Assembly: GCF_025628885.1 (NCBI RefSeq)
Contig: NZ_JAOTIF010000018.1
Location: 62,001 to 126,000, forward strand
Reading direction: 5' to 3'
DNA: 64,000 bases
From: Paraflavisolibacter caeni
Lineage (GTDB): Bacteria; Bacteroidota; Bacteroidia; Chitinophagales; Chitinophagaceae
Shown here: piece by piece, positions 51,474 to 61,236 of the stretch
Layout: the number at the start of each line of letters is the position of its first letter
Position numbering within the stretch: position 1 is the stretch's first letter
The notes under the pieces: generated by a model
The model's database searches: none
Seen by the model: only the letters and a program-made list of their open reading frames with translations
What the model was told of the DNA's origin: nothing
Program-made: the position numbers and the translations under genes

Positions 51474-52427
51474 CTAGTCTCTCTTTGCCTGGAAGCCGGA
51501 AACGAGGTTTTCGAATTCTTTTTTGCTTACTGAGAATACGGTTCCATGACGTGTGCCTTTAGGGAACTCAACTTTGTCAGAGATATCTGTCCAATTGACG
51601 AGATCGGTGGAAGTTACAGCACCGTAGGCATGATCCCTGTATATATCGAAATACACGAGCCATTGGTTGCCGATTTTAATGGCTGTTGGGCCTTCTGCCC
51701 AGTAATTGCCGGTAATGGCTTTTGAAGGAGCGCTGTAAGGCCCTTTCAACTTTTTGGCGGTAGCTACACGGATATTCTTTTCTACTGGGTAGCGGGTTTC
51801 ATTTTTCAGGAACATCACATAGCGCTTTCCATCTTTTAAGATAGTAGCATCGATTACATTAAAGCCAGGTTCATACAACAGTTTTGTTTCGCTGTAAGTC
51901 TTAAAGTCTTTGGTTGTGACATAATAGATGCGGTGGTTGTATTTGCTTTCTGAAGCGGTATCTATCAGCGGGAAACGACCGGTAATGGTTGTAGCCCAGT
52001 AGATCATATATTCTTTCTTTTTAGGATCGTAAGTGATCTCTGGAGCCCAGGTATTGCGGGCTTCCGGCTCGTGCTCCATTACGGGGATGTATTGCTGCTC
52101 AGACCAGTGTAACAGATCTGGAGAGGAAGCGTAGCCTATGCCCCTTTCGTTCCAGCTTACCGTCCATACCATGTGGAACTGGCCGTCGCCACCGCGGATG
52201 ATGCATGGGTCGCGCATCAATTTGTCTTTGCCGGCGGTGGGTTTTAGTACGATGCTGTCATTGAAGAGTATATTCCACTTGTAGCCATCATTGCTGTATG
52301 TAAAGTGCAGGCCATCACCATTGCCTTTGAAATAGCAAAAGAGGTAGACATTATCATTGCTCTGCGACCATGCAGCCATGCACAGCAGTGATACAAAAAG
52401 GGTCAATAAAGTTGCGCGTTTTTTCAT
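51474..52427 (-). CDS. glycoside hydrolase family 43-like enzyme, secreted
   Basis: 317 residues with a signal peptide (LLTLFVSLLCMAAWSQS). Five-bladed propeller hallmarks: MRDPCIIRGGDGQFHMVWTV (the first catalytic Asp region), RGIGYASSPDLLHWSEQQ, NTWAPEITYDPKKKEYMIYW and WAEGPTAIKIGNQWLVYFD. These match GH43 family enzymes that release arabinose or xylose, or similar beta-D-galactofuranosidase variants. In the pectin cluster the expected role is removal of arabinan or arabinogalactan side chains from rhamnogalacturonan I. Confidence 0.85.
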   Translation of the reverse strand: MKKRATLLTLFVSLLCMAAWSQSNDNVYLFCYFKGNGDGLHFTYSNDGYKWNILFNDSIVLKPTAGKDKLMRDPCIIRGGDGQFHMVWTVSWNERGIGYASSPDLLHWSEQQYIPVMEHEPEARNTWAPEITYDPKKKEYMIYWATTITGRFPLIDTASESKYNHRIYYVTTKDFKTYSETKLLYEPGFNVIDATILKDGKRYVMFLKNETRYPVEKNIRVATAKKLKGPYSAPSKAITGNYWAEGPTAIKIGNQWLVYFDIYRDHAYGAVTSTDLVNWTDISDKVEFPKGTRHGTVFSVSKKEFENLVSGFQAKRD

Positions 52428-52515
52428 GCTTTGAGTTGATAAAGGAGTTCAAATCTATGCAACAGAAATGTTTAAAATGTCAGATTTACAATAATTAACC
52501 TTTTCGAGTGATGTT

Positions 52516-55500
52516 TTATCGAACTAAAGTCACACTCATCAGGCCGATCACGATGTCGTTTGCTACCGTTTTCAGTACAAGGCCTGCGAGTTCTTTTTCT
52601 TTGTTGAGGGGCAGGTCCAGTACTGTGGCAGCACCACCGTCTACAGCCATGGTGGAAAAGCCTTTGATGGTTGTAAACTGGTTGTAGGTTCTGCTATCCT
52701 GACCGCTTTTTAAATAAACACGCACGGGTTTTGGAGCATCGGTGGTAAAGGCATAGCCATCTACAAAGTAATCCTGCTCAATAGGCCACCAGTTTTCTGG
52801 ATTTTTCAATTCCAGTTTTTCTGAAGAGCCATCCTTGTACAAAACTGTTATTTCACCGTTGGTGAAACGAGTTTGCATTGGGTTGGTAGAACCGGCCACC
52901 AGGAAGTAAGCATGGGAAGCGTTGCCTGAAAGGGGCAGTTTCACAGAATCTGGATAGTTATCCCATAAGGATGTAAACAGTATGTTTTTGCCACTTGCCG
53001 GAGTGGCCAAAGGCACGCCCTGAGACAGTACAATTTCGCCTTTGCTGCCTGCACGCTGACGCAGACCAGCATCATCAATATTGGCTGTAGTCATTGGATA
53101 GCACCAGTTACCAATACCTTGTACAGGCAGTTGCAAGGTTGGACTTGCCGGGCGTGGTGAAAGGTACTCTGTCTTGAATATATTGGTAACGCTGTTGTTG
53201 AAATGAGGCGCCAAGTCTACTTTTTCATACTGTACTGTGCTGCTATTCTGTACGTTCCAATTGATAACAGTGCTGGCCGTCAGTTGTTTACCTGCCGTTT
53301 CAAATCCGATCCTGTTACTTCCGGCGTTCAAAGCAGTTGCAGGAATTGTGATCAGAGATGATGTACTGTTTGCCTTGAGTTTGATTGCTTTGCTCCAGCC
53401 ATTCACAGTTATATTACCATTTTTAGCAGCAGCTGTATTATTGCGGATGCGCAGTTTTACTATATTGTCTTTTTGTTCGTCAGCAGTAATGATCTGTAAT
53501 CCTTTAACAGCTTCAAAACCCAGAGGCTGCCACCACTCAAACTGACCCTGCTTCATGTGGAGGAAGAAAGTTTTGTTTCCTGCGTCATCCTTTACCATGG
53601 CACTCATTTTACCAAAGTCATTAGAGGAGCTTATGAGCGCGTCCTGCGGGTCGTATACTTCAACCAGCACGGCTTGCTTCAGCCCAATAGAGAACATCTC
53701 ACCTTTAGCAAGTTTTGCAGGTATAGCAGGTTTTTCCAAAGCGTATCCGATCCATGCTACTTGAATCAGGTATTTGTCGCTTTCTGCACTATTTATTTCC
53801 AGCACTGGCATGCCGACAGCATCTTTCACCACCTTCCATGGAACCTCTTTACCATTCACTTTTACGGAAGTTAAGGACTCTCTTTTGGCCTGTACTCTAA
53901 AATTCAATTTCATGCTTTTAGTATAAGCAGGAATGATGGTGTATTCATCAATATCGGCTTTTCTACCCTCCAGGCCGGTTTTATGGATGAATGAAAACTG
54001 TATATCAGGTGTCGTTAATGAGGCATTATTCCATGCAAGAGGCAAGCCCGGTTTGATATATAGTGTATCCTTCAACGCATTGGGCAGGATACCGAACAGC
54101 CCCTCGGTCAACGTTCTTGCAGCCATGCCGACAGGATCGGCAAAGTCGCGGTACAACTCCCCACGAATGGCATCATAAAAAGAAAGCTGCTGCATGTTGC
54201 CGGGAGAAGAACTAAGGTACATACTTTCCAAGAGCGAGCTTTTCCAAAGTTTATAAGCCTCTTCACTTCTTCCCCCTTGCCAGTAGGCTAACGCAGTATG
54301 CAGTACTTCAGCAAGTGCTACATTGTTGAGCGACCAGGTATATGGCTGCCAGTTGGTTGTTGAAATTGTGTACAGAGAAGTATCTTTCAGTCCTTTTGCC
54401 CGAATAGGAATACGAGGAATATTGGTGTCTATATAACGCAGTGCCTGGTATGCCTGGAAGGGATTGGGTACACGGGAGTCAATGGCGTGGTAAATTGTCC
54501 AAAGACCTGCAGAAGGGTGTACTTTTTTTCCGCCCAGCAAGTCCTTATACTCGCCATACCATCCTTTAGATGGTATCCACAATTGGTTCTGTAATGCTTT
54601 CAGTATCTTATCCGCTTCCTGCTGGTAAGGAGTTGGATCCTTACCAATCAGTTTAGCCAGTCCGGCGGCCAATTTATTTGCCCTATAGTTGTAAGAAGAA
54701 GAATGGGTAACACCGCCACCGCTATATTGCAAGGCATCGGAAGCCCAGATGCAGCAATAGGCATCATACAGGCCATCACCATCGGTATCGAAGTTTCGCT
54801 TTTCCCAATCCAGGTGACGCTGGAGTAGTGGCCACATTTCGCGAACATAAGCCGTATCGCCAGTGTACTGGAAGTGTGTCAGCAACTGGTCGACGAACAC
54901 CAGGTTCATATCGTAATGGTGCGGGCGGAAGTCGCCATTTGGATTGCGGCAGATGTAGCCGCTGCTGAACATGGCTGTACCCAGTTTTTCGATATGCCTT
55001 GCCAGGTGAAGGGCGGTATCGGCGATCACTGGACCAACGGCAGGTGTTGTCAACTGTGATAATGCATAAGAGCTGAAATGTTTGCGGGCGCGGTCGTGCC
55101 AGCCAAGGGCATCAGCAGCATAAGCACCCCTCCAGGCGTTGAGCCGCATGCGCCAGGCAACGGCGCCATGCAGGTAGGAAGGATCTTCCCAGATAGCATC
55201 GGCGGCCATACTTAGAGCTCCGCCCAGGGTATTGATGTAGGGATCGGGCGTATTCAGCTTTATCCTTTCTGCCATTTTTTTCCTGGCTTCTTCTGCTCTT
55301 GCCTGGAGTTGTGCAGCTTCAGCGGTAGCAGCGCCCTTTGCATCGGGATTTTGCACCAGGAAGTGCAATGCCTCAGTTTGTAACGGCATTTGAGCGGTGA
55401 GTGCCGGTGTTTCTGACCCTGAGGAAGCGAGGAATTGAAGTGGTGATTCCTGCTTTGTCGCGTCACCAATTTTTAATTGGGCTGTAGCAGGAAAAACTCC

Positions 55501-56220
55501 GACCAGTTTCTTTGAAGGAACTGTATTAGCAGTGGTATCTCCATTTTGACTTGCCACATGTTTGATCTCGTAGCGGTCTTCTTCAGACAAGGGCTTTTTA
55601 GTCCCGTAGTAAAGAGAAAAAGTATTGCCCTTGATATTAAAAATGTTGTTCTTGCAGTATTCCGGTTTTAAGTAGAAAGAAGATTCAGGATCGGCACCGA
55701 TGTCGCCATCGCGAGAGAACTTGGCTCCTGTAGCACCACCAAAGGCGGCAAACAGTATTACGTTGGAAGGGATGTTTTGTCCCTGCGCCTTTACGATGAT
55801 TCCTTCACCTTCAGCCAGTGCCAGTATCGTGAGCTGGAGGGAGCCATTTCCTAATATTTGATCCTTGATCTCATAGAGCATTGAACCAGGCCGGTAGCGG
55901 GCCGTGATGCTTTTGGCGTTGATGAGCCACTTGCTGGTACTGCCTGAGATCAATCCAAACTTCAGGTTGCCACCCATACCGGGCATATAGAGTGCAAATT
56001 CGGGCAGATCGCCAGCTTCTGCACGGAAGGCTGTATTGGTGCCATAGAGCGCACGGTTAAAGCGCTTATCGCCATTTGTAATTACGAAGTCTTCACCCTC
56101 GGGACGGTAGCGCAGGGATCGTTCTTTACCATGCCACCAGAGAGCGGTGTTTTGTGCTAATACAGGTGAATTAGCTATGATTAGCAAGCAAATAATGGAA
56201 TAAAGGATATTTCTTTTCAT
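52516..56220 (-). CDS. large secreted DUF4450 protein with six-hairpin glycosidase core
   Basis: 1234 residues from the ATG at 56220 (MKRNILYSIICLLIIANSPV), chosen for its signal peptide; the frame stays open 138 bases further upstream but that part is unlike a signal. The N-terminus LWWHGKERSLRYRPEGEDFV and PEFALYMPGMGGNLKFGLIS match the DUF4450 domain of Bacteroidota polysaccharide-utilization proteins. The middle (AWRMRLNAWRGAYAADALGW, DTDGDGLYDAYCCIWASDAL, SSYNYRANKLAAGLAKLIGK) is a toroid as in six-hairpin enzymes. The C-terminal 400 residues are beta domains. It probably acts on rhamnogalacturonan side chains; exact activity unproven. Confidence 0.85.
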   Translation of the reverse strand: MKRNILYSIICLLIIANSPVLAQNTALWWHGKERSLRYRPEGEDFVITNGDKRFNRALYGTNTAFRAEAGDLPEFALYMPGMGGNLKFGLISGSTSKWLINAKSITARYRPGSMLYEIKDQILGNGSLQLTILALAEGEGIIVKAQGQNIPSNVILFAAFGGATGAKFSRDGDIGADPESSFYLKPEYCKNNIFNIKGNTFSLYYGTKKPLSEEDRYEIKHVASQNGDTTANTVPSKKLVGVFPATAQLKIGDATKQESPLQFLASSGSETPALTAQMPLQTEALHFLVQNPDAKGAATAEAAQLQARAEEARKKMAERIKLNTPDPYINTLGGALSMAADAIWEDPSYLHGAVAWRMRLNAWRGAYAADALGWHDRARKHFSSYALSQLTTPAVGPVIADTALHLARHIEKLGTAMFSSGYICRNPNGDFRPHHYDMNLVFVDQLLTHFQYTGDTAYVREMWPLLQRHLDWEKRNFDTDGDGLYDAYCCIWASDALQYSGGGVTHSSSYNYRANKLAAGLAKLIGKDPTPYQQEADKILKALQNQLWIPSKGWYGEYKDLLGGKKVHPSAGLWTIYHAIDSRVPNPFQAYQALRYIDTNIPRIPIRAKGLKDTSLYTISTTNWQPYTWSLNNVALAEVLHTALAYWQGGRSEEAYKLWKSSLLESMYLSSSPGNMQQLSFYDAIRGELYRDFADPVGMAARTLTEGLFGILPNALKDTLYIKPGLPLAWNNASLTTPDIQFSFIHKTGLEGRKADIDEYTIIPAYTKSMKLNFRVQAKRESLTSVKVNGKEVPWKVVKDAVGMPVLEINSAESDKYLIQVAWIGYALEKPAIPAKLAKGEMFSIGLKQAVLVEVYDPQDALISSSNDFGKMSAMVKDDAGNKTFFLHMKQGQFEWWQPLGFEAVKGLQIITADEQKDNIVKLRIRNNTAAAKNGNITVNGWSKAIKLKANSTSSLITIPATALNAGSNRIGFETAGKQLTASTVINWNVQNSSTVQYEKVDLAPHFNNSVTNIFKTEYLSPRPASPTLQLPVQGIGNWCYPMTTANIDDAGLRQRAGSKGEIVLSQGVPLATPASGKNILFTSLWDNYPDSVKLPLSGNASHAYFLVAGSTNPMQTRFTNGEITVLYKDGSSEKLELKNPENWWPIEQDYFVDGYAFTTDAPKPVRVYLKSGQDSRTYNQFTTIKGFSTMAVDGGAATVLDLPLNKEKELAGLVLKTVANDIVIGLMSVTLVR

Positions 56221-56418
56221 GTGGAAGAACCTGGTGTTAAAAGTATTAGGGTAAAGGAAAGGAATAAAAATAGGAAAGGTTTGGTGTAAGGTGATCCTAG
56301 TTGTTAAAAAATAACAGCTAATAGTCTTTGATGTATTACAAGTTGAACTCCACACCAAAGGCGGTGTGAAACCTGCTATGGCATATCAATTGCAGCGTTA
56401 CAATAGTAAAAAATCATA

Positions 56419-56817
56419 ATGCCAGAAAAAAAAACCATCAGGGCTGCCCAACGTGCAAAACGAGAAGGTAAAGCGCCGAGTACACAAGCCGGTGAGTTTG
56501 TACATGAGGAGATAGAACACATTCGCGAAGGGAAACATGAACCTATTTCCCAAACACGTTCCCGTGCCAGAGTACGTGCCTTGAAAAAAGAAAGCACTGC
56601 GGCGGCTTCCCATACGGCACTTTCCCGACAGACACATGCAGCGGCAAAGAAGCGCACTGCTTCAGAGCGCTCAGCTGCAGCAAAAAAAGCAGCAGTAACA
56701 AAAGGACCACGCGGACGATCATCGGCTGCAAAAAAAGCGGCAGCAACAAAAGGGCCGCATGGACGATCAGTGGCGGCTAAGAAAGCAGCACGCACACGAG
56801 CACGCAGGGCAAGCTGA
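56419..56817 (+). CDS. lysine/alanine-rich DUF6496 protein
   Basis: 132 residues. The first 40 (KKTIRAAQRAKREGKAPSTQ, AGEFVHEEIEHIREGKH) match the DUF6496 head common in Bacteroidota and Proteobacteria. The tail has histone H1-like repeats of AAKKAAxTKGPxGRS (about residues 80-120), rich in Lys, Arg and Ala, and is likely disordered and DNA-binding. On the opposite strand the same bases leave a frame open, but its composition is an artefact of this repeat. It ends 20 bp before aceE and in the same direction. Confidence 0.82.
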   Translation: MPEKKTIRAAQRAKREGKAPSTQAGEFVHEEIEHIREGKHEPISQTRSRARVRALKKESTAAASHTALSRQTHAAAKKRTASERSAAAKKAAVTKGPRGRSSAAKKAAATKGPHGRSVAAKKAARTRARRAS

Positions 56818-56837
56818 TGTAGCGTACTATAATTCTG

Positions 56838-59498
56838 GTGGAGGAAAACCAATACGATATCGAAAATCAGGAATGGCTCCAATCTTTTGAATGGATTATT
56901 CAGAATGAACCTCCTGAAAGGGTACAGGAAATTATCCGTTTACTTTCCAATAAGGCGGCAGAAAATGGCATTTCACTTTCTTCACTCATCAATACTCCTT
57001 ATGTCAATTCTCTTCCACCCATAAAAGAACCAGTATATCCGGGCAACCTTGAAATAGAAAGAAAATTGACCGGCATTATTCGCTGGAATGCAATGGCTAT
57101 GGTAGTGAAGGCTAACAAAAAAAACAAGGGTATTGGCGGCCATATCTCTACATATGCTTCAGCTGCGGACCTGTTTGAAACCGGCTTCCATCATTTTTTT
57201 AAAACTGCCGATGGAGGTTCTGACCTGATATATTTTCAGGGACATGCTTCCCCAGGTGTTTATGCCCGTTCATTTGTAGAAAGACAATTGGATGAAGAAG
57301 CAATGGGAAACTTCCGTTTGGAATTGCAATCCAACAAAGGTCTCTCCTCCTATCCTCACCCAAGATTAATGGAAAATTACTGGCAATTTCCTACTGTGTC
57401 CATGGGCCTTTCGCCCATTATAGCGATTTATCAGGCACGGTTTTGCAAATACCTTGAGAACAGAGGATTAAGAGAAAAGTCAGAACAGCATATATGGGCA
57501 TTTATGGGAGATGGTGAAATGGATGAGCCGGAATCTATTGGTGCCATTACAGTAGCTGCACGGGAAAAACTCAATAACCTCATTTTTGTTATCAACTGCA
57601 ATCTACAGCGCCTTGATGGTCCTGTGCGGGGCAATGGAAAAATCATCCAAGAGTTAGAAGCAATTTTTAAAGGGGCTGGCTGGAAGGTGATCAAAGTGTT
57701 ATGGGGGAGTGAGTGGGATTCCTTATTTGAAAAGGATAAGGAAGGCATACTTACAGAAACATTGAATAAAACGCTGGATGGGCAGTTTCAAAAATATGCG
57801 GCATCAGATGGCAAATATATCCGTGAACATTTGTTTGGCCAGGATGAAAGATTAGTGAAGCTAGTAGAAGATCTTTCTGATGAAGAGATCAGGAATCTTC
57901 GTTTAGGAGGGCATGATCCTGTAAAGATTTACCAGGCATACAAAGCGGCTGTCGAAAATGGGGAGAGTCCGACCGTAATTTTGGCGCAAACGGTAAAAGG
58001 TTATGGCCAAGGCAAAGCGGGCGAAGCCAGTAATGTAGCACACCAACAGAAGGTATTGAACGAAGAGGAATTGAAATATTTTAGAGACCGGTTTAACGTG
58101 CCTGTCACAGATGAGCATATTAAAGAAATTCCCTTTTATTTGCCTGATGAGCATAGCGAGGAATATCAATATTTAATAAAACAGAGAGAAAAGCTTGGTG
58201 GTTGGCTACCCAAACGTCAAAGTGGAAACAACCCGCTTTCTATGCCCAATGAAAAGGCATTTTCACATTTTTATGAGGGCTCAAAAGACAAGGAGGCAGC
58301 AACAACGATAGTGGTGATCCAACTGCTTTCGGCGCTCATGAAAGATGAGCAGATTGGAAAGTTGATCGTGCCCATTATTCCTGACGAATCACGCACATTC
58401 GGTTTGGATTCCCTGTTTCACCAGGCCGGAATTTATTCACCTTTGGGTCAAAATTATGAACCTGTTGACAAGGAGAACTTGCTCTATTATAAAGAAGAAA
58501 TAAAGGGTGCGATCATTGAGGAAGGCATTACTGAAGCCGGTTCCATGTCCACCTTTATTGCTGCCGGTACTGCTCATGCAAATTTGGGGATCAATATGAT
58601 CCCGGTTTTTTTCTTTTACTCCATGTTTGGCTTTCAACGATTTGGTGACCTCGCCTGGGCGGCTTCAGATGCCCGTGCCCGAGGCTTTTTGATTGGAGGC
58701 GTTTCGGGCAGGACTTCACTGGCAGGGGAAGGATTGCAACATTGTGATGGACAAAGTCATATGTATGCAATGGCATTCCCGAACGTAAAGGCTTACGATC
58801 CTGCTTTTGCTTATGAAATAGCAGTGATCTTTCGCGAGGGATTCAGGAACATGTTTGTAGAAGGAAAGGATTGGATGTATTATATAACGGTTATGAACGC
58901 TACTTATAAAATGCCTGCTAAACCCCAGGAAGAAGGTATTGACGAGGGCATTATAAATGGTATGTACCGTTTTAAAAAATCGGGTAAAAAGAATGACAAC
59001 GGAAAGATCAACCTTTTGGGAAGCGGAGCAGTAATGACCGAAGTGTTGAAAGCAGCGGAAATACTGGAAGAAGAATTTAATTTTTCTGTTGATATCTGGA
59101 GCGTTACGAGCTATAAACAATTATATGATAATGCCATTAATGCCGAACGTGGAAACCGCTTACCTAAAGAGCATTTGAGCATAAGATCGCATATTGAAAA
59201 ATGTGTTGGAAATGAAAAAGGTTTATTTGTCGCTGCCTGCGATTATCTGAAACTATTGCCCCTGTCGGTTGCCAAATGGTTTCCCGGAAAATTTATTGCA
59301 TTAGGAACAGATGGATTTGGTAGAAGTGACACGGTTCCAGTCATGCGGGAATTTTTTGAAGTGAATGATAAGCACATCGTTTTCGCTGCTTTGTCGGCTT
59401 TATTTGAAGAAGGAAAATTCAGTAAAGAAGAATTAGTAAAATCAATAGATGTTTTAGGAATTGATACCGGGAAACTAAATCCGACCAATCCATTATGA
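56838..59498 (+). CDS. aceE: pyruvate dehydrogenase E1 component, homodimeric type
   Basis: 886 residues, close to the 887 of Escherichia coli AceE. The start is GTG at 56838, supported by the family-like N-terminus (ENQEWLQSFEWIIQNEPPER). The N-terminal domain has PVYPGNLEIERKLTGIIRWN, and the thiamine diphosphate motif starts at G224 (GDGEMDEPES, then NLIFVINCNLQRLDGPVRG). FQGHASPGVYARSF and the C-terminal SDTVPVMREFF are also typical. It decarboxylates pyruvate and passes the acetyl group to E2 lipoyl. Most Bacteroidota use PFOR or the heterotetrameric E1, so the bacterial homodimeric form is notable. The E2 gene follows with a 37-bp gap. Confidence 0.96.
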   Translation: MEENQYDIENQEWLQSFEWIIQNEPPERVQEIIRLLSNKAAENGISLSSLINTPYVNSLPPIKEPVYPGNLEIERKLTGIIRWNAMAMVVKANKKNKGIGGHISTYASAADLFETGFHHFFKTADGGSDLIYFQGHASPGVYARSFVERQLDEEAMGNFRLELQSNKGLSSYPHPRLMENYWQFPTVSMGLSPIIAIYQARFCKYLENRGLREKSEQHIWAFMGDGEMDEPESIGAITVAAREKLNNLIFVINCNLQRLDGPVRGNGKIIQELEAIFKGAGWKVIKVLWGSEWDSLFEKDKEGILTETLNKTLDGQFQKYAASDGKYIREHLFGQDERLVKLVEDLSDEEIRNLRLGGHDPVKIYQAYKAAVENGESPTVILAQTVKGYGQGKAGEASNVAHQQKVLNEEELKYFRDRFNVPVTDEHIKEIPFYLPDEHSEEYQYLIKQREKLGGWLPKRQSGNNPLSMPNEKAFSHFYEGSKDKEAATTIVVIQLLSALMKDEQIGKLIVPIIPDESRTFGLDSLFHQAGIYSPLGQNYEPVDKENLLYYKEEIKGAIIEEGITEAGSMSTFIAAGTAHANLGINMIPVFFFYSMFGFQRFGDLAWAASDARARGFLIGGVSGRTSLAGEGLQHCDGQSHMYAMAFPNVKAYDPAFAYEIAVIFREGFRNMFVEGKDWMYYITVMNATYKMPAKPQEEGIDEGIINGMYRFKKSGKKNDNGKINLLGSGAVMTEVLKAAEILEEEFNFSVDIWSVTSYKQLYDNAINAERGNRLPKEHLSIRSHIEKCVGNEKGLFVAACDYLKLLPLSVAKWFPGKFIALGTDGFGRSDTVPVMREFFEVNDKHIVFAALSALFEEGKFSKEELVKSIDVLGIDTGKLNPTNPL

Positions 59499-59535
59499 AT
59501 CTGCAGAAGCATTTAAAAGAAAGTAAAAGGAATAC

Positions 59536-60978
59536 ATGATGCAGAAAGAAATTAAACTACCTAAAATTGCCGAAGGCGTTGAATCTGCTACTGTAACAAA
59601 TATATTAGTGTCGGAAGGAGATGCTGTTGAAAAAGCACAATCCTTGATCGTCGTTGAAAGCGACAAGGCTTCTGTCGAAGTTCCTTCGGAGGCAGCAGGC
59701 AAGGTAAGTACGATCAAGGTTAAAGAAAATGATGAGATAAAAGTAGGTGATGTAATCCTGGTTTTGGAATCAGAGGAAGAAGAACAGTCAACTGAAGGCG
59801 CTGAAGAAAAAGAAGGAGAACAGCCTACTGAGGCGACAATAGGAAAAGAAGTTGTAAAAGAAAAAGAAGAAGAACCAAAGAAAGAAAAAGTTAGTGAGGA
59901 AGAGAAAACTGAACCCAAGGAAGGAACAGAACGAACAGCTGTAAAGAAAGAAGAAAAAAAGGGTGAGGTTCAGCCAGTAGCGGGAGGTAAAGTTCAGCCT
60001 GTGGCGGAAAAAGAAAAACAGCCAGTGATAAAACCCGAAGAGGAAGAAAAAGCAGGGGAAGAGGATCGGGTAACCAAGGAACAGGAGATTGCTGCAGCGC
60101 CAAATGTTCTGAGACTTGCAAGAGAACTAGGCATTCAGGTTAATGAGTTGAAAGGAAGCGGGCCGGAAGGGAGAATTCTAGAGGAAGATGTCATGGCCTA
60201 TGCAAAAGAGATCATTCAAGGTAAAGGGAGGCGTCCGGTACAAGAAGAACCGCCACTGCCTGATTTTTCCAATTGGGGAGAGATAGAAAAAGTCCCATTG
60301 AAAGGCATACGCAGAGCAACGGCAAAAAGAACGGCTGTGTCCTGGAATACTATTCCCCATGTAACCCATTTTGATCAGGCTGAAATTTCAAAAATAGAGG
60401 AATTAAGAGCCAATAAAAACCATTTAGCCGAACAGCAAGGTGGGAAGTTGACTGTCACCGCCATTTTATTAAAAATTGTAGCCGAAGCCCTTCAGGAGTT
60501 TCCAATGCTAAATGCATCGATCGATGTTAATGGTCAGGAAATTATTCTCAAGAAATACATTCATATCGGAGTAGCTGTTGATACGGAGCGGGGCTTGCTT
60601 GTTCCTGTGGTCCGGGATGTTAATAAGAAGAATCTAATCAATCTTTCAGTTGAGTTGACTGAATTATCTGAGAAAGCCCGGAAAGGAAAGTTAACTGTTG
60701 ATGAAATGAAAGGCGGCAGCTTTACGATTTCTAATGTCGGAGGAATAGGCGGCACCAACTTCACCCAGCTTATTTATCACCCGCAAGCAGCCATATTGGG
60801 GGTAGCAAAAGCTGAATTGAAACCCATTTTTATAGATGGTGAATTTAAGCCGAAACTAATGCTTCCTTTATCACTTAGCTATGATCATCGCCTGATTGAT
60901 GGCGCTGATGCAGCCCGTTTTCTCAGATGGATTTGCGATGTCATTGAAAACCCTTTGAACCTGCTTATAGATGAGTGA
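59536..60978 (+). CDS. aceF: dihydrolipoamide acetyltransferase, pyruvate dehydrogenase E2
   Basis: 480 residues. A single lipoyl domain (about 1-78; VVESDKASVEVPS with lipoyl Lys44), a highly charged E/K/P linker of about 100 residues (80-185), a peripheral-subunit-binding domain (APNVLRLARELGIQVNELKG, GRILEEDV) and a catalytic core ending SLSYDHRLIDGADAARF with the H451-x3-D455-G motif. The acetyl group from E1 moves on lipoyl to CoA. Only one lipoyl domain is present, unlike the three in E. coli AceF. Two adjacent ATGs (59536, 59539) are possible starts. No E3 gene lies in the window. Confidence 0.95.
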   Translation: MMQKEIKLPKIAEGVESATVTNILVSEGDAVEKAQSLIVVESDKASVEVPSEAAGKVSTIKVKENDEIKVGDVILVLESEEEEQSTEGAEEKEGEQPTEATIGKEVVKEKEEEPKKEKVSEEEKTEPKEGTERTAVKKEEKKGEVQPVAGGKVQPVAEKEKQPVIKPEEEEKAGEEDRVTKEQEIAAAPNVLRLARELGIQVNELKGSGPEGRILEEDVMAYAKEIIQGKGRRPVQEEPPLPDFSNWGEIEKVPLKGIRRATAKRTAVSWNTIPHVTHFDQAEISKIEELRANKNHLAEQQGGKLTVTAILLKIVAEALQEFPMLNASIDVNGQEIILKKYIHIGVAVDTERGLLVPVVRDVNKKNLINLSVELTELSEKARKGKLTVDEMKGGSFTISNVGGIGGTNFTQLIYHPQAAILGVAKAELKPIFIDGEFKPKLMLPLSLSYDHRLIDGADAARFLRWICDVIENPLNLLIDE

Positions 60979-61180
60979 TCATCAAATGTATGTTGCTCAG
61001 GGGATGAATATCAAGTCAGTAGCAAAGATCTTGCATCGGAAAAAATTGAAGAGAAATAAGGAGTATTCAATTATTTGTCTAATGTGTTCATTAAAATAAT
61101 GAAAACAAATAAAACAGTTTTAATGTGACAAAAATCAAGCTTCGTCATCAAAAAGCCTAATTTTTACATGCCAGAAAATT

Positions 61181-61206
61181 GTATATTAGAGTTGCCATAT
61201 GGAAAA
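61181..61206 (+). promoter_or_regulatory. conserved promoter or leader of the 61237 gene
   Basis: GTATATTAGAGTTGCCATAT followed by GGAAAA matches GTATTTTAGACTCGCCATAT and AGAAGA at 61506, with 20 of 26 or more bases the same, at an equal distance (about 55 bp) from the start codon. It probably contains the shared promoter and 5' leader. Confidence 0.65.
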
Positions 61207-61236
61207 TACTAGCATTCGATCACTAAAACTTTTCAT

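Noticed and set aside
56376-56882. 168-residue minus-strand frame opposite the DUF6496 protein
   Set aside because: Its AAFFAAxxRPRGPF repeats are the antisense of the Lys/Ala repeats on the plus strand, where the DUF6496 head is recognisable.
60986-61099. 37-residue plus-strand frame after aceF
   Set aside because: Too short and without family support; lysine-rich by chance in an A-rich gap. It could still be a small peptide.
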